Below are positions 25,523-35,861 of a stretch of DNA of 64,000 nt, one piece after another. The notes below the pieces were generated by a model. It was not told where the DNA came from. It saw nothing but the letters and a program-made list of their open reading frames with translations, and ran no database searches. This DNA is from Brevipalpus yothersi (taxonomy: Eukaryota > Arthropoda > Arachnida > Trombidiformes > Tenuipalpidae): positions 62,001-126,000 of the forward strand of contig QZCP01000090.1 in assembly GCA_003956705.1 (NCBI GenBank), read 5' to 3'. The translations under genes were made by a program, and so were the position numbers. Positions within the stretch are counted from its first letter, which is position 1; the number at the start of each line of letters is the position of its first letter.

Positions 25523-26737
25523 CTATTTAGCAGTTAAAAGTTCATTCTTCCTCATTTCCTCTTTAAGTTCGCGTACGGCCTTGTAATATGATCGCTTTTT
25601 TTCGATGAGATCCTTGTAATTTTCACTCAATTGATCTTTACGGAACCTTTCTGTCTGCTTAATTCTATCAACTTTCACCTGAGCTTGCCTAATATTCTCT
25701 ACGATCTGCTCAAACTGACTCATGAATTGATCCTTGGTCTGTGGGGAGGCCATAGCACTGAATAGACAGAAAAATCTCTGATCAGTTATGAATATAGGAG
25801 GAGCAGAAACGATTACTTACTGATTGAAATTATTAAGAATCGAGTCTAGTAGAGAGAGTTCTTTTTCCAAATGTATTCGTGTGTCTTCCAACTGATTGTA
25901 AAGAATGTAAAACTTTTTTGTTTCGAAGTGTTTTGAGGCAACTAGAAAGAATGAAAGAAGGAGTAAACTTAAAAGCATTATTATATCAATCTTGACTAAC
26001 CTTGATTATAAAGTTCAACCAGCCGTTTCTGATACTGATTCAATTCAGCTCTAGAAGGAATGTCATCCAAAGTTCGTTGAAAAGTAGCAACTTCTCTATT
26101 CTTAGCTGCAAGCTCCAGCTTTATTTCTTTCAGTTTATTAGTTTCCTTATCTAATTCTTTTTCTAACTCATCTAGGTCCTCCTCATCTTCAGGTTCTTCA
26201 CTGAGTCTAATGTATTGTTTTATCTCACGATCCATTCGCTTCTTCTCTTGCTTGCATTTCTGGTGGAAAAGGTCTTTCTCGTGTTTGATTGTCTCCAGTT
26301 TCCTCAATGAATCAATGCGCTCATTCCTTTCTTTGTCACTAGTTCCATTCTCATCAAAAATTCTTCCCTGTTGTTCCATAATCTTCTTGATAGCCTCATT
26401 TATCGAGGACAACTGTGCATCATTCTGGCTATGAACTTCTTGACACTACAGAATAAGAATTAGAACTTCGTTCAGCGGGGAGCATTTTGGAGGAAAGCTA
26501 TCTCACCTCTTTCAATTCTCCATTCAACTTTTGTATCTCTTGTTGGAGACTCTTTTTTCTCTCTTCGAGCAACAGTAAAGAGCTATCGAGAAAATTTTAA
26601 TCAAAATTCAGCTATAAAAAATAATTGATTCTCACTTTTTCTTCGGTTCTGCTGCAGCTTTAGAAGATCTAACTGCTGGAATTGGAGCTACTCTAGGCTT
26701 AGGTTTGGGCACTGGTTTTGGTTTCTCGTCAATAGTT
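25523..26737 (-). CDS. CCDC93 C-terminal half, spliced in frame to capping protein beta
   Basis: Five exons: 26737-26636, 26582-26507, 26445-26001, 25941-25821 and 25757-25523, all GT-AG and in phase. The first encodes a Lys/Pro linker (EKPKPVPKPKPRVAPIP). The rest is a long coiled coil ending SRAELNQYQKRLVELY, KKFYILYNQLEDT, MASPQTKDQFMSQFEQIVENI and KRSYYKAVRELKEEMRKNELL, which is the C-terminal half of CCDC93, a subunit of the endosomal CCC (COMMD/CCDC22/CCDC93) complex. The CCDC93 N-terminal domain is absent. The first two exons contain no in-frame ATG, and the 95 bases before them contain no ATG at all, while the acceptor at 26738 has an excellent polypyrimidine tract. The only good upstream donor is GTGAGC at 26836-26831, overlapping the capping protein stop codon. 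Used together they give one 597-residue protein. Confidence 0.8.
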
Positions 26738-26832
26738 CTAGCAAAAGAAAGGAAAAAAGGTCGGTTGGTTAGTTGGTAGGGATTGTGAACCAGAATAGAG
26801 AGTAAAAGGGAATCTTTCCAGGATCCCCACGC

Positions 26833-28322
26833 TCACTTTTCTCTATTGAGATTCGACACAAGATCAGTTGTGAGCACATCAGGTTTCCTCTGTTCCTGAG
26901 CTTTGGCTAATCGAATAGAATTGACCACATAGCTTGTCTTGCCCATATAGATAGATGTGAATGAATTCCAAATCCTATTCTCCATCTCCTAAGGAAGTGA
27001 ACAATATTTGTGTGAGTGATGATACAAGAGAAGTTTGCTATCTCAACTCACTTCAACCATACTGCCCAAATTGCCCACATGAGAACCATTTTCATCTAAA
27101 GACAAATCCTTCGTTGATTGTCTTGTTATACTACCTCCGATTCTGATTGTACCAGAAATTTTCCTCGCAGTTCGTAGCCACAAAATAAATGAAGAAGTCA
27201 ATTTATAATGGAACTTTTCATCGTTGGATTTCTAATGGAGATTGTAAATTTTTAGACAATTAGCAAGTATCCTTCTGTCTACCATTATGTAAAAGAGGTG
27301 AAATTTACCTTAACTTCGAATAAATGGATGGAATCCCAGCAACCCTTTATCTTAGTAGATCCATCCACTTGATGCTTAATTAGAAGTGCTCCAGCAAAAC
27401 TTTCTGATACTTTTTCCTCATCAATTGGCCAAAGGTATACAGAAGAAACGCCCCCCTCATAGTACATTTCCCGATATTGAGCGAATGCGGTATTTGCTTC
27501 GATTTCCAATTGTCTCAACTCTTCAGTAGGCAATGTTCCATCTTCTATCTCTGGATCATATGTATTGCTCCACGGAGATCTGGAACAAATAGAAGGATTA
27601 TTATGATAATAAATACAGAAGAAGAAATAGAAAAATGAATCCATAAAAAATCGATGCATAATAGCAGTTCGGGTTTGAAGTAACGAATTGTTCATGTTAG
27701 TGATCAGTTTTCCTATCTCTTTTGATTTTCTTATCGAGTTATTCATTTCCGAAAAACAAAGCATGCATGGAAAAAATAAATTTATCTGAGGTTTGATTTG
27801 GAATTCATGTGTATCATTTTTCAATCCTCTCCGTCTAATGAAAGAAATTGTTAGCTACAAGAGCAAAGTAAAAGTCTCAACCAACCTGTACGAATCTCCA
27901 TCTCGATTGTAATCACAGAGAAGATAATCTTGTCCAGTACTTTTGTCTCGAGCTACTTTAAGAGGCTGATCCACCGAAGATAACAAATCTTCCTCTAATT
28001 TGGGAGCCTGTTGGGAAAAATTGATCAATATGGATCTGTTAAGGAAACACAGATAATTCAGGTAACAATCCCTCTCTGTCTGTATCAATTAGAATAGAAG
28101 AGTTATCCTATCAAATGAATACTTACAAGACTAATCAAATCACCTAGATTCTTTTCAACTTGTTGTGGAGGTAATCTTCGAATAAGATCCAGAGCATGGT
28201 CTAATTGATCATTCTGTATCGAGAAAAGAGGAATGAATAAGAGTTGCACAAAACTAGGGGATCAGTGGATACAAAAATGAGAAAGAGGAGAAGAAATTAG
28301 ATTCAGAATTCTTACTAACCAT
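26833..28322 (-). CDS. CAPZB: F-actin capping protein subunit beta
   Basis: Six exons: 28322-28320 (the ATG alone), 28213-28127, 28007-27886, 27579-27309, 27231-27052 and 26988-26833, in phase, giving 272 residues, the same as human CAPZB isoform 2. It heterodimerises with the alpha subunit and caps actin barbed ends; it is also a WASH and dynactin complex subunit. Motifs: DQLDHALDLIRRLPPQQVEKNL, EDLLSSVDQPLKVARDK, YLLCDYNRDGDSYRSPWSN, EGGVSSVYLW, KIKGCWDSIH, FHYKLTSSFILWL and IGGSITRQ. The stand-alone form ends LVSNLNREK at TGA 26835-26833. That TGA lies inside a consensus donor (GTGAGC from 26836), and splicing there continues in phase into the CCDC93 exons at 25523-26737. The first intron falls directly after the start codon. 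Confidence 0.93.
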
Positions 28323-28709
28323 AATTATCTGATTATGATAACTTGGGCTTGATTTATCTGTACACAATCACAGTATTCTTCAACACCAACATGAATCGTG
28401 AGAATCACCTGATCAAAGGTGAAACTTTGTTATCGCACAGAACGTAGTTGAAGTGAGGTAAAAACGGAATGTCAACACAAGAAATATCTGATATAGCCTA
28501 TATTTCTGATAAACTGATGGCTAATTTCAAACAAAAGTCGAACAATTAAGAGCAAAATTTCAATCACAACCAATCATTCAAAAGAAACGAAAATAAAATA
28601 GCTCATTTATACAATATTGAAAATACGCCTCGAACATGATCTCCAAATGATAATCAATCTCGCGAGAACATGAGAAAGTGACAAGCTGTCATAGAGATTT
28701 AGTCACTTG
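28323..28709. promoter_or_regulatory. Divergent promoter region, CAPZB / small orphan
   Basis: Holds the 5' UTR and promoter of CAPZB on the minus strand and the upstream flank of the small plus-strand frame. No other feature seen. Confidence 0.4.
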
Positions 28710-28970
28710 ATGAAAATTCTGACTAGATATACACAAAAGTTGACCAAATATTTGCAATCATCAAAACCTTTGATTCAATTTAAATCATTCAAAGAAAGAT
28801 GTCCAAGACAACCGGTTGTTTATTATTATTTTCTCGGTTTGTTTACTCTTCAAAACATGCTTCTTATGACTCCATGTGACATGGCGGCGCTTCACATTAC
28901 AGCATGTCTTGGATCACATGTGGCGAATGGAATTGAAAATTTAAATGACAATCAAGAATTAATCTGTTGA
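28710..28970 (+). CDS. Small hypothetical membrane protein, 86 residues
   Basis: ATG at 28710 opens an 86-residue frame ending at TGA 28968-28970. A basic N-terminal half (about 12 Lys/Arg in the first 36 residues) is followed by one hydrophobic segment, about residues 37-52 (PVVYYYFLGLFTLQNM). A basic start plus a single hydrophobic segment would suit a small mitochondrial inner-membrane protein, but I do not recognise it. It lies just upstream of Peter Pan on the same strand, 69 bases before that start. It may be a chance frame. Confidence 0.4.
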   Translation: MKILTRYTQKLTKYLQSSKPLIQFKSFKERCPRQPVVYYYFLGLFTLQNMLLMTPCDMAALHITACLGSHVANGIENLNDNQELIC

Positions 28971-29038
28971 ATTAGTAATATATACAGTTACACACAGGAC
29001 ATAGTTAAAGTGAATATTTTGTGAACGTATTCGTTATC

Positions 29039-30118
29039 ATGGTCAAGAAACGAAAGGGAAAGGTAAGGTGTAAATGTCCATCTATCGATATCTACTTATC
29101 GGATGTCATAATTTGCTTTGGTGAATAAAATTTGATCAAATTATTTTTGATTATATTTTTTTTGTGGTAGAGTAAACGAGGCATTGATCCTGGTGAACCA
29201 GAGGAAGTTCGCAATGCTCCACATACATTCGTTATCAAGAGAGGAAAGGTTGGCAAGCATGGAACACAACTGATGTTGGACATGAGAAGAGTGATGGAGC
29301 CAAACACTGCTTCCAGTTTAAAAGTGAAAAAGAAAAATGTGATCAAAGATTTTCTTGCCGTGGCATCAATATTTCATGTCACCAATCTTATTGTTCTGAC
29401 AAGAACCAGCAAGGCCATGTACATACGATTCTGTAAGATACCTCATGGACCAACATTAGTTTTTAAAGTTGAAAAATATTCTCTCTGCCGTGATGTGATC
29501 TCAAGCCTTCGTAAAGCGGTTGTTGTGCCGAATCTTCATGTTTTTGCCCCTTTTTTGGTGATGAACGGTTTTTCTAAATCATCTCCGGAAGATATGAAAA
29601 CAACTCTGATGACCACATTGTTTCAAGAAATGTTTCCCGCCATTGACGTCAAAGCTGTCAAAATAACTGCTCTCAAGCGGTGTGTTTTGCTCAATTATGA
29701 TGAACAAACTAACACTCTAGAGTTTCGACATTTTGTCATTCGAATCAAACCTGTAGGAATATCTAAACCAATTAAGAAATTAGTGTGTGGTAAAAGATTA
29801 CCCAATTTGGGTAGCTTAGCATCGGTTGAAGAAATTTTTGAAAAGAATATTGCACTTAGCGAATCTGAAGGCGAAGGTCTTGATGAAGTTGAAGAAGAAA
29901 GACATGTTACTCTTCCTCAAAGTGTACCAACTAGGGGTAACTTATTGAATGAACGAAGTGCAATAAGGTGAGTTACTTCTACAATCTAATGATCTCTGAA
30001 TAACTTAGTAAATCTCTAAATTTTTTTCAGGTTGACAGAATTGGGTCCTCGCATGACTTTGAAATTGATTAAAATTGAAGACGGTCTTATGAAAGGCAAC
30101 GTTCTCTTCAAAGCCTAG
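29039..30118 (+). CDS. Peter Pan / SSF1, Brix-domain ribosome assembly factor
   Basis: Three exons: 29039-29062, 29171-29967 and 30031-30118, GT-AG and in phase, 302 residues. Nucleolar protein needed for 27S pre-rRNA processing into the 60S subunit. Start MVKKRKGKSKRG, then the Brix domain: FVIKRGKVGKHGTQLMLDMRRVMEPNTAS, DFLAVASIFHVTNL, LRIxxxPHGPTL-type sequence (IRFCKIPHGPTLVFKVEKY), PSLxxHFAPFLVMNGF-type sequence and LLNYDEQTNTLEFRHFVI. The protein ends MKGNVLFKA, exactly where family members usually run on into a long Lys-rich coiled tail (human PPAN 473 residues), so the basic tail is missing here. The stop is a plain TAG and no donor site is evident to bypass it. Confidence 0.93.
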
Positions 30119-31035
30119 CTCATCGAATCATCCATATTTTCTATTCTTTTTGATTTTTTACCTATCTAATTAAACTGAGCGTTTCATCCTATTGTCTTTA
30201 CCAGTATTTACTCTTTACAAATCATCATCTCATCATCATGAGATATTTCTTGATAGAGCTTCGAGCATTTTTCTCCATGCGAACAGATTAGTATAAGAAT
30301 CTTTCTGAAGAATCTCACAAAGCGCTTTCTTCATAGTTAACTGAATTGAAGAGGAATTTCTCTTAATTTCTGAATTTATTTCTCTCTTTTTTGTCTGATT
30401 TTGTAAAATCACTGAATATCTTGTGAGTGACCAGTTTATCATGACAGAAAGTAAAAAACACGATCCGACGTTGATTGTTTAGTGAGGCTTCTCATCAGAA
30501 ATGTGGAGAATCTTATGCATCACCGTAGGAAGACTCCAGTGACTGGCAATTGCAACTGTTAGAGTATTAGAGACGGAAAATTTCTAGGATCAAAGCCTTT
30601 TCCACCTAAACTCACGTTTTTCCTTCTCATATGAGGTTTTAAAGAGCCCACCTGCTAAAAGCTAGAATCCCATTTTTTCACCAGGTCCTAATAAATTTAG
30701 ATTATTCACATGAAAAAATTTGCATCTTGAAATATGTTAAATGCTTTCAAAATTCATGAATCAGCTTTCAAAAACGTTTTGAATTGATATGGATTCCATT
30801 CAAAGTCTGTCTCTCTAATACATGTATTCCCTCTTTTCGTTCTGCAAAACATGCGCCTTTTTTTGATGCGGCAATATTATTGTTTACTCCAGCTGATATC
30901 CATCAAGTTGTGAGTTTTTGCAAGTTTTTACTGTTTCTTTGGAAGTTGCAGATTGAAACAAAATGTTCATATGAAAAGTTTTTGTTGCTGATATTCTTCA
31001 ATAAATAATTTCCTTAGATATATTCTGATACTGTG
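30119..31035. other. Intergenic, PPAN to PEX1
   Basis: PPAN 3' UTR followed by the PEX1 promoter. Short frames near 30784-31008 show nothing recognisable. Confidence 0.5.
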
Positions 31036-34000
31036 ATGATGGATGGTATATATTCTCTGGTCGTGAAATTGATTGATAGTAATGAGTGTTTTCTGAGTAT
31101 TTCAAAGAAATACTTTGATCGGTTTCCTGTAAGTTCTGATTTGGATTTGAAATTATTGTGATTGATCTGATTTTGACATTCTGTCCTGCAGAAAACCGAT
31201 GGCTCATGTGTACTCAAAATAAATTTTGATGGAAAAAATTGCTATTTCTCAGCTCATCGACACGATGAAAAGGAGGCAGACGTTATACATTTTCCCCGTA
31301 TCTTGGCGGAAAATTTTGACCTAATCGATCAACAAGGTATAATGGTGAGATTTATCAATGATAATGTTCCTGAATGTACTCGCTGTATACTTGAAATGAC
31401 CGAGAATCCTGGTTCCTTTGATCTTGTATCGATGCAAGACGATCTCATCACAAAAATTCGAGTGATCCACTCCGACATGATACTCCCATATGTGATAGGA
31501 AGTCAAAATGTTTTACACTTCAGAGTTAGAAAAATTCAACCTGATGCTGAAGTTGTACGACTTGTGAAAAATACTCATGTTGAAATTCATGAACCTTCTA
31601 CAAATTCTGGTGATAATACTTGGCAAGTTCGTGGAAATTCTAAGCTTGCGGATATCATATCATCTTTCTTTCCATCACTTCTACAACAAACTTCCGAAAC
31701 AAATTCATCTTCTGATCCAGATGATGGAGTTGATTGTATTGATGGCATGCGATTTCGACCTTGTGCATTAAGTTCCTCAACTCAGAGAAAAGTTTTCAAT
31801 CTCATACCAGCCCCAGAAAATATCTCTAGTTCAAAAACTTTCAATACTGTTTGGATCAATCCTGATGATTTAGATTCAAACGCTGTAGGTAATATAATTC
31901 TAGGTTTGCTAGTGAAGCTATTGTCGCCGAGCGAAAAGATGAAAATGGAACACAAACGTCCTGATCTTCATCCATCAAAACCAATAGATTCAATTGGGAC
32001 CAAAGAGGATAACCTTTTCCAGAGGTCATATGTGTCCATCTCAACTGATCCATCTTGTCCAATCGGTGGAATTCTAGTCAGTGATAACCTCCGCTTGCAA
32101 ATGGATTTGCCCTGGAATAGCAAACTTTGTCTCCGGGCTTTGGATCCTCAAGAGAATCACGGCAAACAACTTCAGTCCATCTTTCTATGTCCCATCGAAA
32201 TGCATTCCCATTTGAGCATTGAAACCATACGAAACTTTTTCACTGATTACGTATCAAAAAATGGTCACTTAATGGCGTGTCGTGGGTCAACCATAGAGAT
32301 TGGCAGGGAACACTTCTTTATTGCTACTGATCCCGCTAGACCATGGATATTGATCAATAGGCAAACACTCAAAAAATTAGATATCCGCATTAATAATAAG
32401 CCTCATCATCGTATGAACACTTCATGGGGTAAAAGATTACCACTCACAAAGCCACCCACCTTCTCGATGGATAGTTCTACAGAAGTTGATGATCATCTCT
32501 CATCTCAGCATGGAGATGAATCTTTCATCCCATGGATGGAGGACACCCTCAGAAGAGTGGAAAATTTCCTGTTTGATGAGCTGAATGAGAGTCAAATTGA
32601 TCGCTCTTGTCTGTCATCAACCAGGAAATCATTGCTAATCTGTGGGTCGAAAGGCAGTGGGAAAACTGTCATGTTGAAACACATCCTTCGACAGGTTGAA
32701 AATAGATTATCTACTCCTCTCTTCATCCGGACAGTTCCATGTAGCATTTGGAAAAGTATGCAATCCATCAAGAAGCAATGGTCTTTGATTCTTGCTGACT
32801 GTGTCTTTTTCCAGCCTTCTGTCTTGATCTTTGAAGATCTTGATTTAATGTCACCAAACATAACCAGGCATGAAGAAGTGCCCAGCGTGGAATCGATTGC
32901 TTCACTGAGAATTGCTAATATATTCATTTCATTTGCAAAATTGTTCGATGATTATACCAGCAAATTTGGCTCAAGAGTGGCTTTCATTTCAACCTGTCAA
33001 AATCAAACCTCTCTGAATCAAGTGCTCGTACCACTCCGAGGAAGACGTGCATTTTCAGATATAATCAAATTAGCTCCCCCTGATTCATATCAGCGGGAAA
33101 AAATTTTGGAACACCTTTTGACACAACAGAATGTGCAGGATTATCTGTCCGATCGAAATTGGACGAGACAAATAATCCGGCAAACTGAGGGTTATCTTGT
33201 TTCGGATCTAATTAATCTGGTTGACAGTGCTATTCATCATGCAATCTCCCATAATCGTAGTGAAATGCTAATCAAAGATGACTTTGCTCACTCTTTCGAT
33301 AACTTTCGGCCTACCAGCATGAAAGGATCCAAAAAAGGAATAGGACCAGTTAAATTGTTGAGTGATATTGGTGGTCTCCATGAAGTGAAAGAAGTTCTTA
33401 AACATACTCTCCTAGAGCCTATTAAATATCCAAATTTGTTTGCCAAATGTCCAATTAGACCTCCACGTAACGTTCTCATCTATGGTCCACCTGGCACCGG
33501 TAAAAGTGCCCTTGCCGAAGCACTTGCTAACGAGAGTAAAGTTGATCTGTTGAAAGTTCGTGGTCCCGAGCTGTTATCAAAGTATATCGGAAAAAGTGAA
33601 GAATCTATTCGAGAGCTGTTCGAGCGGGCACGTCAAATGAAGCCATGCATAATATTTTTTGATGAATTCGAATCATTAGCCCCACGCAGAGGACAAGATA
33701 CGACTGGTGTGACTGATCGTGTTGTTAATCAACTTCTCGCTCAAATGGATGGTGTTGAAACCATTGATCAAGGAGTGTATGCAATTGCTTCCACTTCTCG
33801 TCCGGATCTGTTGGATCCCGCTCTATTGAGACCTGGTCGATTTGATAAAGCGTTAAGGTGCAATTTTCCCAATGCCTGTGAGAGACTGGAGATATGGAAA
33901 ATTCTAGGACGCACAGTCAACTTTGATCCCAATCTAGATGAAGAACTGATCAAAGACATAACGGAATACTTTACGGGGGCTGATGTACGAGCCTTACTCA

Positions 34001-34311
34001 TAAATTGCCAGTATGCAGCTATCGATGATTTTGAAGCATCGTGTACTGATTCAAAGCCAACTGCTGAGGAAAAAGCATCCATAGTCATCAAAGAATCACA
34101 CGTTTTGAAGGCAAGAGAAAAAACGAAGCCTTCTCTTGATTCTGCAAAGCGACAAGAATATGACTACATGTGAGTAATTTATTCCTTCTATGAACTTTGA
34201 ATGGGAATTATGAATTTTTCTTAATCAATACTCCTTCATTCCAGCTATGGTCGATTTTCTGGTGAAATTCCAACAACATTGCCTTCTCAACAAACAGCCA
34301 CACTAAAGTAA
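31036..34311 (+). CDS. PEX1: Peroxisomal AAA ATPase PEX1
   Basis: Three exons, 31036-31128, 31192-34169 and 34245-34311, in phase, 1045 residues. With PEX6 it extracts ubiquitinated PEX5 from the peroxisomal membrane. The N-terminal substrate-binding domain starts MMDGIYSLVVKLIDSNECFLSI, matching the family. First ATPase module: Walker A GSKGSGKT and Walker B SVLIFEDLDLM (weak, as usual for PEX1 D1). Second module: IGGLHEVKEVL, Walker A GPPGTGKS, pore region VRGPELLSKYIGKSEESI, Walker B IIFFDEFESLAPRRG, and arginine-finger region TGVTDRVVNQLLAQMDGVE with RPDLLDPALLRPGRFDK. The usual acidic C-terminal extension is short. The ATG pair at 31036/31039 leaves a one-codon ambiguity. A broken copy follows at 35862-37141. 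Confidence 0.95.
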
Positions 34312-34965
34312 CGAAAACTTTGCCTGCAGCAACAAATCGATTATCCATTTGAAATGTAATTACAATATTTTTCTTCAATATAAAAGCAGACCTAGAAGTC
34401 GAGCTGAAGATGTTTAAGTAAATGAGATTTCGTAACTTTCATCTTTCATAGAATTGATCAAGGCCATCAGATTACTAGTTGTAGTTGTTATCACGTCCTG
34501 CAAGGAAACATGAGCTATTTTATTGGCGATACTTTGAAATCATTGTGCAAAAATTCAGGTCCAAGAAACTGACAAACTGTGAGAGCTGATCAGGTCTCTC
34601 GTTTGCTGTGAAGGCTTGGCAGTTGCCACAAATATGGATCAATAATAGGCTCATTCAAGAAGTGAACTAAAGAATGTTCTTTCATATTCGGAAAAGTTTT
34701 CTCTTCTAGATCATGGAGGTAACTCGTTTTGAGTTGGAAAACTAAGCCTCAATTTGAAATTGCCAGAAGGCATACCCATGAAAACTTGGGTACCAAGTCC
34801 TCTGTATAGTTTCGTCATTTATCATAATATTTTCTCTCTTTGAGTGAATCTGAGAAATTTGATAGTGAGGAGGCAATTCGTCAATTCGAAACTTTGGTCA
34901 AATTTTGTGACTTATCTAGTTGATGAACTTTGATTATCGTCGATTCGGTTGGATATATTTCTACA
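34312..34965. other. Intergenic, PEX1 to secreted orphan
   Basis: PEX1 3' UTR (ATATAAAAGC motif near 34380) and the promoter of the secreted orphan. The last 66 bases are also found at 21959-22030. Confidence 0.5.
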
Positions 34966-35733
34966 ATGCTATCAATTTATATAGATGTTTTTGTGATCAT
35001 TTTTCATCTTTTCACTCCAACTTCTTCAATAGATCCTGGCACAGTTATTCAAATCGGTAATAACGTTATCAACACAGGGCTAATGATTCACAAGTTCAAA
35101 AAGTTCATGAGTGAAAATGATGGACGTCAATTGCGAATCAAGGTGAGCGGTGGCTGTGTAGATGCAGGACATCAATCAGAAGATAAAAAAGCGGGAGGTC
35201 TCGTTCTTACGCCATACGTGAATGAAGATTGTGGTGTACATCCATGGACAAAATGGTTTTGGGATGGAGATCATCTGAAAGTTGGTTGGACACTTGATGA
35301 CCCTGGTACTTATGGATGTTTAGGCTTTTGGGATGAAAGTAAAGCACCAGATGTAAATGTTTACGCTTGCAATGATGTGAGCCCTTTTCTTATTCGCTTT
35401 CATCCCAATCAATTTGATTTCTCCCGTTTGGAATTATACTTTTCTATTCACTCTAAAGTACATCCAACCAAATGTCTCGGAATGTATAATAAGAATCTTG
35501 AAATACACCCAAGTTATCGTGGAAGTAACAACAAAACAGTTCACCGAGATGTTTTTCAGCTCCAAGAGTGCCATGGTCTAGATCATCAATCTTTCTACCT
35601 CAACAATAAGCAATTCGACATAATAGATAATATCAAGCAAAAAATATTCGGACCAGAGGGAATGGTCGCATGGAGCAAAGAAAAAGATAGCAACTGTACC
35701 TCAGCTAAAATTAATAGAATCGAGGTCAACTGA
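34966..35733 (+). CDS. Secreted protein of unknown family, 255 residues
   Basis: ATG at 34966 opens a signal peptide (MLSIYIDVFVIIFHLFTPTSS); the open frame runs further upstream only through non-ATG codons. The mature part has about eight cysteines and two similar halves in style: GGCVDAGHQ...EDCGVHPWTKWFWDGDHLKVGW and KCLGMYNKN...LQECHGLDHQSFYL. The alternation of a Cys-Leu-Gly strand with a later Q-x-F/W resembles ricin-type beta-trefoil repeats, but I cannot confirm it. Single exon. It sits between PEX1 and a broken PEX1 copy, and its 5' end also occurs alone at 21959-22052, so this is a duplication-prone locus. Function unknown. Confidence 0.7.
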   Translation: MLSIYIDVFVIIFHLFTPTSSIDPGTVIQIGNNVINTGLMIHKFKKFMSENDGRQLRIKVSGGCVDAGHQSEDKKAGGLVLTPYVNEDCGVHPWTKWFWDGDHLKVGWTLDDPGTYGCLGFWDESKAPDVNVYACNDVSPFLIRFHPNQFDFSRLELYFSIHSKVHPTKCLGMYNKNLEIHPSYRGSNNKTVHRDVFQLQECHGLDHQSFYLNNKQFDIIDNIKQKIFGPEGMVAWSKEKDSNCTSAKINRIEVN

Positions 35734-35861
35734 TAACCTGAATTTCTGGTTAAATTTTTCTATGAGCTTATCTTGAGAAATAAATTGGCTCTCCCATTTG
35801 ACTGTTTGTGTAGCTTTCAAAAATTCTTATTATTTCACCAACTTCAATCAATTCGGATTAA

